A DNA stretch of 10,151 bases. Origin: BS750m-G62 sp964577175. Lineage in GTDB: Bacteria > Planctomycetota > Phycisphaerae > FEN-1346. Positions 1-5,905 of the stretch are shown here, piece by piece. The stretch lies in NCBI GenBank assembly GCA_964577175.1, contig CAZNYC010000140.1, forward strand, positions 1 through 10,151. Direction: 5' to 3'. The notes beneath the pieces were generated by a model, which saw only the letters and a program-made list of their open reading frames with translations, made no database searches and was not told the origin of the DNA. Numbering within the stretch: position 1 is the stretch's first letter; every line of letters begins with the position of its first letter. The translations under genes and the position numbers were made by a program.

Positions 1-14
1 CGGCGCGCCGCGGC

Positions 15-1613
15 CTATGCGTCTTGCCGCTCCCTGTATTCCTCGGGCGTCATCGCGGACTTCTTCTCCACCGCGTACCGGTACTCCGGGCCGGCGTTGT
101 ACGTGCAAAACGGGTACAGGTGCCCGGCGGGGTCGGCGTAATGGATGACGCATCGGCGGACGCGGTTGACCTCGTAGTTGTACCGATCCATGAAATGCAT
201 GCCGGCCACGAGGAGGCTGCGGAAGGTCTTCTTGCCGGCCGTGCCGCGCCCCACGTTCTTGTCCACCATCCCGTTCAGGGCGTGGAGCCAATCCTGGAAG
301 GTCATGCCCGCCGGCGCCCCCTCCTGCCGCCAGTGACGCTTCAGCGCCAGGAACGCCCGCGTCTTGCGGAAGAATCGGAACCGGCTGCGGCCGGTTTGGC
401 CGGCCAGGTGCCACATGTCGTCCAGCAGGCCCTTCAGGTTGAAGAACTGCGGCGCGGGCACCGCCCGGCCGTCCGTCCCCACGAACAGGTACGTGCCGAG
501 CGAGCAGTGCGGGTGGCACGACATGACGATGTTCGCCTCGCCGCGCACCGCCTCTACCAGCCGCGTGAACGGCTGGACGCACGAGAGCGGGTACCAGTCC
601 TCGTAAAGGTCCGTGATGCCCGTCTGCTCGGAGACGTCGCGGGCCATGTCCGTCAGCGTGTACCGCTGGGCCAGGCGCTGCTCGCGGCCGATGCGGCCGG
701 TAAAGGCCACGGGTTGGAACGAGATGCCCGAGATCGTCTCGATGCGCTCCAGGGCGAACTGCACGATGTCGCCCACCTGGTGATCGTTAAACCCGCGGAC
801 GAGCGTCGGCACGAGGACGATCTTCATGTCGGTCTGCATGATGCGGTCGACGGCCCGCATCTTCTCGTCCATGAGCGGCCGGCCGCGCGTCTGCCGGTAG
901 ATGTCGTCCGTCAGGCCGTCGAACTGGAGGTAAATGTCGTGGAGGCCGGCGTCCTCGCACTGCCGGGCGAAGTCCTCCTCGCGGGCGAAACGCAGCCCGT
1001 TCGTCGCGATCTGGAGGTGCGAGAAGCCCATCTCCGTGGCCGCGCGCAGCACGTCCAGGAACCGCGGATACAGCGTGGGTTCGCCGCCGGAGAACTGGAT
1101 CGCGCGCCCGGCGGCGGGGCGCGTCTCGCGGTACGTCCGCAGCATGCCGAGGATCTCGTCGAACGTGGGCTCGTACACGTAGCCGGCGGCGTCGGAGTTG
1201 GCGAAGCAGATGGGGCACCGCAGGTTGCACCGGTTCGTCAGGTCGATGTTCCCGAGGGCGGTGTTCGAGGCGTGGTCCGGGCACAGGCCGCACTGGTGCG
1301 GGCAGCCGTCCGTGGCGGGCGCCTGCGGGTTCGCCAAGCCGTCACCGTCGGCGTAATGATACTGCTCGGCCTTCAGGTAGAGGCGGGCGTCGGACCAGTA
1401 GAGGTCCTCGACGGGCCCGTGGTCCGGGCACGTCTTCTCCATCCAGACCTGGCCGTCCTTCTCAAAGAGGCGGGCGGGGATGCGGCGAAGGCATTCCGGG
1501 CACACGGACGGGACGGTCTTCGGCAGGCCGCGGGGCAGGGGCGGAATCGGCCGGCCGGTGAGGGTGTGCTTGACGGCGGTGTCGGTCAGGCCGGCGGTCG
1601 ACGGTGGGTTCAT
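15..1613 (-). CDS. Radical SAM protein of the tetraether lipid synthase (Tes/MJ0619) family
   Basis: A 532-residue radical SAM enzyme. The cluster motif CX3CX2C is at C129, C133 and C136, followed by a GGEP motif at 176-179 and a conserved TNG at 204-206. An N-terminal cysteine-rich part (C38, C41, C62; then C104, C108, C111 in a CPHQCGLCPDH context) and C-terminal cysteines (C345, C366, C370, C488, C503) suggest additional metal centres. This arrangement, with the LQFDG and LVPTLVRG segments, matches the archaeal MJ0619/Tes family. Tes joins the tails of ether lipids through a carbon-carbon bond to make membrane-spanning tetraethers. The start is supported by AAGGGAG four bases upstream of the ATG. 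The gene stands alone, with a promoter about 70 bases upstream. Family membership is clear; the substrate in a bacterium is inference, and another lipid or a pterin-like substrate remains possible, since the archaeal homologue was first assigned to pterin methylation. Confidence 0.88.
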   Translation of the reverse strand: MNPPSTAGLTDTAVKHTLTGRPIPPLPRGLPKTVPSVCPECLRRIPARLFEKDGQVWMEKTCPDHGPVEDLYWSDARLYLKAEQYHYADGDGLANPQAPATDGCPHQCGLCPDHASNTALGNIDLTNRCNLRCPICFANSDAAGYVYEPTFDEILGMLRTYRETRPAAGRAIQFSGGEPTLYPRFLDVLRAATEMGFSHLQIATNGLRFAREEDFARQCEDAGLHDIYLQFDGLTDDIYRQTRGRPLMDEKMRAVDRIMQTDMKIVLVPTLVRGFNDHQVGDIVQFALERIETISGISFQPVAFTGRIGREQRLAQRYTLTDMARDVSEQTGITDLYEDWYPLSCVQPFTRLVEAVRGEANIVMSCHPHCSLGTYLFVGTDGRAVPAPQFFNLKGLLDDMWHLAGQTGRSRFRFFRKTRAFLALKRHWRQEGAPAGMTFQDWLHALNGMVDKNVGRGTAGKKTFRSLLVAGMHFMDRYNYEVNRVRRCVIHYADPAGHLYPFCTYNAGPEYRYAVEKKSAMTPEEYRERQDA

Positions 1614-1645
1614 CGGGCTCCCTTGTGCTGGCGTCGCGGCGGCCC

Positions 1646-1668
1646 GGCGGCGCTCGCCCCTCGCCGCC
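1646..1668 (-). other. GC-rich hairpin in the radical SAM leader
   Basis: GGCGGCG at 1646-1652 pairs perfectly with CGCCGCC at 1662-1668 across a nine-base loop. It lies between the predicted promoter and the start codon of the radical SAM gene, near the predicted mRNA 5' end. A role in mRNA stability or translation is a guess. Confidence 0.35.
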
Positions 1669-1682
1669 TGAACCGATGGTCG

Positions 1683-1712
1683 ATTATAGGGAGGTATTCA
1701 GCCGGACTGCAA
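1683..1712 (-). promoter_or_regulatory. Putative sigma70-type promoter for the radical SAM gene
   Basis: On the minus strand a perfect TATAAT (1683-1688) lies 18 bases downstream of TTGCAG (1707-1712). Transcription would start near 1676, giving a leader of about 60 bases. The perfect -10 box stands out in such GC-rich DNA; the -35 box is only a half match. Confidence 0.5.
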
Positions 1713-1773
1713 GGCAGGAATGGGGTGGAGAGGTTTCGGGCACGCCTCCCCGCCGCCGAGGAGCCCCCACACG

Positions 1774-2253
1774 TCACCGTTCTTGCCGTTCAGCCCGCAT
1801 TCGCTTGACCTGCTGAAGCACGCGAAGATCCTCGCGGTGGCGCGGGCCGTCCAAGCAGCGTTTGTTGCGAATCAGGCTGTTCATGTCCAGCCAATTGGTC
1901 TCGACATCACCGAAACGGTCGCGCACGCGATGACGCCAAGCCGTCTCAAAACGAACGCCCTCGATCGACAGGAGAAGATCGACGCGCGTCGGTCGGACGC
2001 CGATCTGGAGGATCTGGCCCTTAACGCCGGGATCGAATACATGGGGGCTGCCGAATTCGGCCAAGGCTCGGTTGACGCGTTCAATGTTCGCGCCGGAGGG
2101 TTCGACCCAGATGTCCAGATCCTTGGTCGAGCGGGGCTTGGCGTGGTAGGTGAAGGCTACGCCGCCGACGATCAGGTAGCGCGCCTCGTGGCTCTCCAGG
2201 AGGCGAATCATATCCAGGTAGTCTGCCTTGGACTCAATCGGTTCGTGAGGCAT
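1774..2253 (-). CDS. Small nucleotidyltransferase (AbiEii / DUF6036-like), second gene of a two-gene module
   Basis: A 159-residue protein with the pol-beta nucleotidyltransferase signature: GG at 30-31 in YLIVGGVAF, two metal-binding aspartates D45 and D47 in KDLDIWV, and a third acidic residue D92 in RVDLLLS. The C-terminus (SLIRNKRCLDGPRHREDL, 126-143) resembles the conserved Lys/Asp tail of AbiEii-like proteins. I chose the ATG at 2253. A TTG at 2298 would add 15 basic residues and enlarge the overlap with the upstream gene. The chosen start overlaps the end of the upstream 72-residue gene by 20 bases, so translation is probably coupled. Such enzymes transfer nucleotides to protein, RNA or small-molecule targets; some are toxins and some are antitoxins. 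All three acidic residues are present, so it is probably active. The target is unknown. Confidence 0.82.
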   Translation of the reverse strand: MPHEPIESKADYLDMIRLLESHEARYLIVGGVAFTYHAKPRSTKDLDIWVEPSGANIERVNRALAEFGSPHVFDPGVKGQILQIGVRPTRVDLLLSIEGVRFETAWRHRVRDRFGDVETNWLDMNSLIRNKRCLDGPRHREDLRVLQQVKRMRAERQER

Positions 2254-2452
2254 CTTGCGCTTGCGTCGGGTCTTGGCGTCCTGCCCTGATGGCGGCAATA
2301 TCTCGGTTGAGCGATTCCATCGCCGCCAGCCGCTGCTGAGGCGTCAGGCTCTGCCAGTACGCCAGGTCCCACTCCTCGGCTTCCTCGTGGCTGTGGGCGA
2401 CGTGGACGACCATGCGCCGCCGGCGCTCACGGGCGCGTTCCTTGAGGCCCAT
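2234..2452 (-). CDS. Small protein, partner of the downstream nucleotidyltransferase
   Basis: A 72-residue hydrophilic protein with no recognised domain. The N-terminus is very basic (KERARERRRR, 4-13), the middle is acidic (HEEAEEWD, 22-29), and a WQSLTPQQRLAAMESLNRD segment (33-51) is probably helical. Short proteins with a 'YW-SLTPQERL' motif directly upstream of this kind of nucleotidyltransferase recur in bacterial genomes, as far as I recall. The ATG at 2452 is supported by a strong GAGGAG six bases upstream (2459-2464) and a good promoter. The next gene starts inside its last codons. It may be an antitoxin-like or targeting subunit; this is inference from the gene order only. Confidence 0.72.
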   Translation of the reverse strand: MGLKERARERRRRMVVHVAHSHEEAEEWDLAYWQSLTPQQRLAAMESLNRDIAAIRAGRQDPTQAQDASRTD

Positions 2453-2498
2453 CCTCTGCTCCTCGTTTCAGGCATCCGACCGAGGATGTGACACCTCT

Positions 2499-2527
2499 AT
2501 TCTACCATAATCCGCAGTGGATGCCAG
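2499..2527 (-). promoter_or_regulatory. Putative promoter of the small-protein/nucleotidyltransferase pair
   Basis: On the minus strand CTGGCA (2522-2527) and TAGAAT (2499-2504) are 17 bases apart. The predicted start near 2492 leaves a leader of about 40 bases with a strong ribosome binding site. A palindrome overlaps the upstream half of the -35 box. Confidence 0.5.
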
Positions 2528-2540
2528 CCGTCTCCGGCTG
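2525..2540. repeat. Palindrome CAGCCG-TCTC-CGGCTG overlapping the -35 region
   Basis: Six-base perfect arms (2525-2530 and 2535-2540) flank a four-base loop. The left arm shares bases with the predicted -35 box of the two-gene module, so it could be an operator for autoregulation. It could equally be a dispersed intergenic palindrome. Confidence 0.4.
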
Positions 2541-2598
2541 TACTCATAGCGAAAAGCGTTTTGTGAGTTTCTCTCGGGCCGGGGCGGATGAAGATGAC

Positions 2599-2613
2599 CG
2601 GCGGCTTCCGCCG
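2599..2613. repeat. Hairpin CGGCGG-CTT-CCGCCG downstream of the CPBP gene
   Basis: Perfect six-base arms with a three-base loop, about 20 bases past the CPBP stop codon. No T-run follows on the minus strand, so a factor-independent terminator is doubtful. The 11 bases ACCGGCGGCTT (2597-2607) recur exactly at 9959-9969 in another palindrome, which suggests a dispersed element. Confidence 0.4.
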
Positions 2614-2633
2614 CCAACTCGGTACGGCATACT

Positions 2634-3479
2634 TCACCGCAGCACGGGGGCGAACTTGACCAGCAGGTCGAACACGATGTGCACCCCGGCCACCACGCCG
2701 AAGCCCCGCATCGCGAACACGTAACCCAGGTACGTGCCGGCGGCGGAGCGGAAGAGAAACGAGTCCCACGCGAAACGGTTCGGGTTGTCCAGCGTGTGGG
2801 CGCCTGCGAAGATGCCGGCCGCGATGAGGATGACCGCCACCGCCACGCCGGGGGAGTCGCGGCCAAGGAGTTTGCGCGCCAGCCAGAGCGTCCCGCCGAC
2901 CATCAGCAGGCGGAACAGGAGTTCCTCGTAGATGCCCGCCCCGATGCTCGTCATCGCGAGGGCGAGCCAGTCGGGTCCACCGGCGGGGGCGCTGCCGCCG
3001 GCGGGCAGCGCCAGCGCCGTTCCTGTCCGGGCCGCCAGGCGCATCACCACCAGAAGGAAGAGAATGGGGACGGCGAGCAGGAACGTCTCGGCCGCCATGT
3101 GCCCGAGCAGCCGCAGGGGCACCCGCCACGGGTCGCGCCGGACGAGGTGCCAAACGAGCAGGATCGCCACCACGAGCCACGTGGGGGCCAGCACGCCTGT
3201 CAGGCCGAGCGGCGCCAGGACCTGCCGCAGCAGCAGGTCCGCCCGGGCGGCGAGGTCCGGCCGGACCCAGATCAGCCCGAGGGCGTAAAAGGCAAGGACC
3301 GGCGCCAGAAACACGAGGCTCGGCAGGGGACGGGTGGCGGCCGGGTCGTGGAGGAAGCGTCCGGCGGCGCCCTTTGTGCGACGGGGCGGCGGCCGACGTC
3401 GCGAGCGCTTCGGGCGCCTGCGCGAGGGCGTCTGCCGGGTGCGGGCCGAGCGTGTGCGAGTGGAACGGGCGGAAGCCAT
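2634..3479 (-). CDS. CPBP-family intramembrane glutamic endopeptidase (Rce1-like)
   Basis: A 281-residue membrane protein with the family motifs in order: EELLFR at 185-190 (E185, E186, R190), FAGAH at 224-228 (H228) and HIVFD at 267-271 (H267, D271; asparagine is more usual at the last position). Several hydrophobic segments lie between about 52 and 275. The first 36 residues contain 16 arginines or lysines, an unusually basic cytoplasmic tail. CPBP proteases cleave within the membrane; in bacteria many are linked to bacteriocin processing or immunity, but nothing nearby supports that here. The ATG at 3479 has no recognisable ribosome binding site, yet a promoter is placed so that transcription should begin at or next to this ATG, favouring a leaderless mRNA. 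The family assignment is firm; the substrate is unknown. Confidence 0.87.
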   Translation of the reverse strand: MASARSTRTRSARTRQTPSRRRPKRSRRRPPPRRTKGAAGRFLHDPAATRPLPSLVFLAPVLAFYALGLIWVRPDLAARADLLLRQVLAPLGLTGVLAPTWLVVAILLVWHLVRRDPWRVPLRLLGHMAAETFLLAVPILFLLVVMRLAARTGTALALPAGGSAPAGGPDWLALAMTSIGAGIYEELLFRLLMVGGTLWLARKLLGRDSPGVAVAVILIAAGIFAGAHTLDNPNRFAWDSFLFRSAAGTYLGYVFAMRGFGVVAGVHIVFDLLVKFAPVLR

Positions 3480-3485
3480 GGCGAG

Positions 3486-3513
3486 AAGATACCAGCGGCC
3501 GGCCCCGTGTCAA
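3486..3513 (-). promoter_or_regulatory. Promoter for the CPBP gene, probably leaderless
   Basis: On the minus strand a perfect TTGACA (3508-3513) is followed after 16 bases by TATCTT (3486-3491). Only six bases separate the -10 box from the ATG at 3479, so the expected transcription start is the A of the start codon. The -35 box abuts the seven-base repeat tract. Confidence 0.6.
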
Positions 3514-3547
3514 TTTCGGATTTCGGAATTCGGATTTCGCATTGCAC
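3513..3547. repeat. Degenerate seven-base tandem repeat (ATTTCGG type)
   Basis: Five consecutive heptamers start at 3513, 3520, 3527, 3534 and 3541. The first two are identical (ATTTCGG) and the next two each differ by one base; the fifth is more diverged. The tract lies between the divergent CPBP and glycosylase genes and is AT-richer than its surroundings. Two further period-7 tracts occur in this window. Confidence 0.65.
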
Positions 3548-3638
3548 GATCCCAGCGATTCGCTACGCTTGACCGCACCACCGCCCGTGAAGCCGCACTG
3601 TCGTGCCGGGCTGCATGACCTATCTAACGGGAGACCGC

Positions 3639-4316
3639 ATGACCACCGACGAGAAGATTCGGGCTTTCTACGACGCGATGCTCGCAGACCTGGGGCCGCA
3701 GGGCTGGTGGCCGGCCGAGACGCCCCTGGAGGTCGTCGTCGGCGCCGTCCTCACGCAGAACACGAACTGGAAGAACGTGGAGCGGGCCATCGCGAACCTG
3801 AAACGCGAAAACCTGCTCGACCCGCTCGCCCTCGATGCCGTCGACGCCGAGCGCCTGGGCGAGGTCATCCGTCCCGCCGGCTACTTTCGCGTGAAGGCCC
3901 GGCGGCTGAAGAACCTGATGCACGTGCTGGCCGAACGGTTCGGCGGCGACCTGGACGCCCTCTTCGCGCTCGGCACCTCCGGCCTGCGGGAAACGGTACT
4001 GGGCGTCAGCGGCATCGGGCCGGAGACCGCCGACTCCATCCTGCTGTACGCGGCGGCGCGGCCTGTCTTCGTCGTCGACGCCTACACCGCCCGCATCCTG
4101 TACCGGCACGGGATGATCGAATCGGGCGTCTCGTACGAGGACCTCCAGTCGCTCTTCGACGGGGCGCTCGCCGACGACCTGGCCGTGTACCAGGAGTACC
4201 ACGCCCTGCTTGTGGCGGTGGGGAAAGACTTCTGCAAGAAGCGTGCCCCGCTATGCGACGCGTGCCCCCTGGCGCCGCTGCTGGAGGACGGGCAGCCCGT
4301 GACGGAGATCGTGTGA
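3639..4316 (+). CDS. HhH-GPD DNA glycosylase, MagIII / endonuclease III-like
   Basis: A 225-residue base-excision repair glycosylase. The helix-hairpin-helix LGVSGIGPETADSILLYA is at 121-138 and the catalytic aspartate is D147 in VVDAYTARIL. Endonuclease III has a catalytic lysine within the hairpin; here that position is E129, as in MagIII-type 3-methyladenine glycosylases, so a monofunctional alkyl-base glycosylase is most likely. The N-terminal PLEVVVGAVLTQNTNWKNV (29-47) is typical of this branch. The C-terminal cluster loop keeps C199, C206 and C209 (CX6CX2C), but the expected fourth cysteine is absent: CPLAPLLED replaces CPL-x-x-x-C. The ATG at 3639 is preceded by GGGAG at a good distance; an upstream ATG at 3603 would add 12 unlikely residues. 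It is the only plus-strand gene here, convergent with the GGDEF gene. Confidence 0.86.
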   Translation: MTTDEKIRAFYDAMLADLGPQGWWPAETPLEVVVGAVLTQNTNWKNVERAIANLKRENLLDPLALDAVDAERLGEVIRPAGYFRVKARRLKNLMHVLAERFGGDLDALFALGTSGLRETVLGVSGIGPETADSILLYAAARPVFVVDAYTARILYRHGMIESGVSYEDLQSLFDGALADDLAVYQEYHALLVAVGKDFCKKRAPLCDACPLAPLLEDGQPVTEIV

Positions 4317-4329
4317 GGGCACGTCCGGC

Positions 4330-4354
4330 TCCCTCTGCCGTGACGGCAGAGGGA
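4330..4354. terminator. Strong hairpin between two convergent genes
   Basis: An 11-base perfect stem (4330-4340 with 4344-4354) closes a TGA loop, 13 bases after the glycosylase stop and 59 bases past the GGDEF stop on the other strand. Its position suits a bidirectional terminator. No T-run follows on either strand, so it could act instead as an RNA end-stabiliser or be a dispersed palindrome (GCAGAGGG...GGGTGAGGGG style). Confidence 0.45.
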
Positions 4355-4413
4355 AGGGGTGAGGGGATACGTCCCGCGCGGTGGGCAACAGTGTGCGCCG
4401 CGCCCCGGTTGCG

Positions 4414-5601
4414 TCAGTTATGCCGCGCCTGTTCCGCGGCGGAGGGTTTGGCCGGCGCATCCTCGGCCTGCGGTGAGGACGACACCGGTGCCCGGCCGGG
4501 GACGAGCCGGGCGGCGGCGGCGAGTTCGAGGCGGCTCCGCGGATCGTCCGCCAGAAGGGCCGTCGACGGCCCGCGCAGATTCTGACGGATGGCCGCCCGC
4601 GACTCCGGGTCGATCTCGTGCCACGCCGTCGCGCTGGCCCGCCCCTGCCGCTTGCTGTGATACAGCGCCTGGTCCGCCAGGAAGACGAGCAGTTCCGGCG
4701 ACGTGACTTCCGGGTCGTCCGGATAGGTGGCCGTCCCGACGCTCAGGTGGATGGGGATGGCGGAGTCCTGCGTCTCGAAGCGGTGCTTGCGACACGCGCC
4801 GAGGATGCGTTTCGCCAGCGCCTGGACCTCCTTGTGCCCGGTCCGGGGGCAGACGAGGGCGAACTCGTCGCCGGCGTAGCGGGCCACCAGGTCCGACTCG
4901 CGGGCGCACTCCTTCAGAATGACCGCCACTTCCTTCAGCACGTAGTCGCCGAACGGGTGCCCGTGCTGGTCGTTGATGCTCTTGAAGTGGTCGAGGTCCA
5001 CGATGACCATCGACAGGTCGTGGCCGTAACGCCGGCTGATCTTGAACTCCGTTTTCAGCCACTCCATAAGATATCGATAGTTGTAGAGGGCGGTCAATCC
5101 GTCCGTGATGCTGCGGACCTTGAGGGCCCGGTTGTCCTCGCGGAGTTGCTTCAGGAGGGCGGCCTCGCGGGCGATGGTCTCGTCGAGTTCCGCCCGGACG
5201 CGGTGCAGCCGGTCGTGGACCGCCTTCAGGCGCAGCGCCGCGTGCAGGCGGTACTCGAGGGTCTCGGCCTTCACGCCGCATGGCACGACGTCGTCCACGC
5301 CGGCCTGGAGGACGGCCCACCGCCGGTCGGCGGCAAGGTCGGGCTCCACCACGCCGAGCACCGGGACATACGTGTCCGTCCGAAGGCTCTTGAGGACCCG
5401 GGCGGTGTCGGCCAGGTCGAACGTGCCGGGGTGGTCGGCCACGAGGATGAGGTCCACCGCCTCGGCCTTGACGAGGGCCATGGCGGCCAGGCAGTCCGGC
5501 GCCGTCCGGACGGATGCGCCGACCGCCTCGAGCGTCTCGACCAGGGCGCCGGCCCCGTCTTCCTCCCCGATGACCACCAGAACGTTATGCTGCTGTGGCA
5601 T
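4414..5601 (-). CDS. Degenerate receiver plus GGDEF (AGDEF) diguanylate cyclase-like protein
   Basis: A 395-residue cytoplasmic protein. Residues 5-125 have the receiver fold pattern, but the phosphorylation pocket is degenerate: IGEE (11-14) replaces the usual acidic pair, alanine sits where the phospho-acceptor aspartate is expected (LILVAD, 51-56), and the conserved lysine is C108. A helical linker (about 126-162) leads to a GGDEF domain (about 165-325) with metal-site D202 in VDLDHFK, a signature AGDEF at 243-247 and an inhibitory-site RESD at 234-237 at the normal spacing. The tail (345-395) is Ala/Pro-rich and probably disordered. It probably makes cyclic di-GMP; AGDEF enzymes are sometimes active. 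The ATG at 5601 has an excellent GGGGAGGAG upstream; a TTG at 5628 is rejected. Confidence 0.87.
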   Translation of the reverse strand: MPQQHNVLVVIGEEDGAGALVETLEAVGASVRTAPDCLAAMALVKAEAVDLILVADHPGTFDLADTARVLKSLRTDTYVPVLGVVEPDLAADRRWAVLQAGVDDVVPCGVKAETLEYRLHAALRLKAVHDRLHRVRAELDETIAREAALLKQLREDNRALKVRSITDGLTALYNYRYLMEWLKTEFKISRRYGHDLSMVIVDLDHFKSINDQHGHPFGDYVLKEVAVILKECARESDLVARYAGDEFALVCPRTGHKEVQALAKRILGACRKHRFETQDSAIPIHLSVGTATYPDDPEVTSPELLVFLADQALYHSKRQGRASATAWHEIDPESRAAIRQNLRGPSTALLADDPRSRLELAAAARLVPGRAPVSSSPQAEDAPAKPSAAEQARHN

Positions 5602-5683
5602 GACTCCTCCCCATGTGGTTGGATGCAACCCCGTGTTGGCGTAGCGCGGCGCGGTCTCAGCGGCGGGCTACGGTCCGTGTGTC

Positions 5684-5711
5684 AGCATAACGGGGAACGG
5701 GCGGGGGGCAA
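5684..5711 (-). promoter_or_regulatory. Weak putative promoter for the GGDEF gene
   Basis: On the minus strand TTGCCC (5706-5711) and TATGCT (5684-5689) are 16 bases apart, about 80 bases upstream of the start codon. Each box matches consensus at four of six positions. Confidence 0.28.
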
Positions 5712-5746
5712 ACCGCGGGAGGGACGGCGGCCGAACGCCTCGCGCA

Positions 5747-5768
5747 AGTCCCTGATACATCAGGGGTT
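5747..5768. repeat. Hairpin CCCTGA-TACA-TCAGGG
   Basis: Perfect six-base arms at 5750-5755 and 5760-5765, extendable to nine pairs with two G-T wobbles (5747-5768). It is isolated in the intergenic gap; its function is unknown. Confidence 0.35.
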
Positions 5769-5817
5769 AGGGAGGCGAACGGGACGCGAGGGATTGCACG
5801 GGGCTGCGGCGACACAC

Positions 5818-5841
5818 GCCGGAAACGGGTGATTTTCCGGC
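5818..5841. repeat. Hairpin GCCGGAAA-N8-TTTCCGGC
   Basis: Perfect eight-base arms (5818-5825 and 5834-5841) around an eight-base loop, about 65 bases past the phosphatidyltransferase stop. It could contribute to 3'-end formation of that mRNA, but no T-run follows. Confidence 0.38.
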
Positions 5842-5905
5842 AGACGAAGAGGGCAAAGCCCCCCAGGCCTCCAGCCCCGCCACAAGGAGGTGGCCGACGG
5901 GCGTC

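Larger units (their letters stand above)
5602..5905. other. 304-base intergenic gap with palindromes and a weak promoter
   Basis: Between the phosphatidyltransferase stop and the GGDEF start. I see no convincing gene. It holds the GGDEF ribosome binding site, a weak promoter (5684-5711), two hairpins listed separately (5747-5768 and 5818-5841) and a short GCCAC..GTGGC stem at 5879-5894 just past the phosphatidyltransferase stop. Short open frames crossing it have no ribosome binding site or recognisable protein content. Confidence 0.5.

Noticed and set aside
24..1808. 594-codon open frame on the plus strand
   Set aside because: It runs antisense across the whole radical SAM gene, is rich in Arg/Ala/Val/Gly/His without domains, and reflects high GC at third codon positions.
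2254..2298. TTG start that would extend the nucleotidyltransferase by 15 residues
   Set aside because: No ribosome binding site, larger overlap with the upstream gene, and a basic extension outside the family similarity.
1774..2452. Classical HEPN-MNT toxin-antitoxin pair
   Set aside because: The small protein is too short and lacks the HEPN RxxxxH motif, so I describe it as a different module.
2497..3513. 338-codon open frame on the minus strand
   Set aside because: Same strand as the CPBP gene but in another frame; Arg/Pro/Gly-rich shadow, while the CPBP frame holds all catalytic motifs.
4618..5832. 404-codon open frame on the plus strand
   Set aside because: Antisense to the GGDEF gene; it has no motif and the GGDEF ribosome binding site lies on the other strand.
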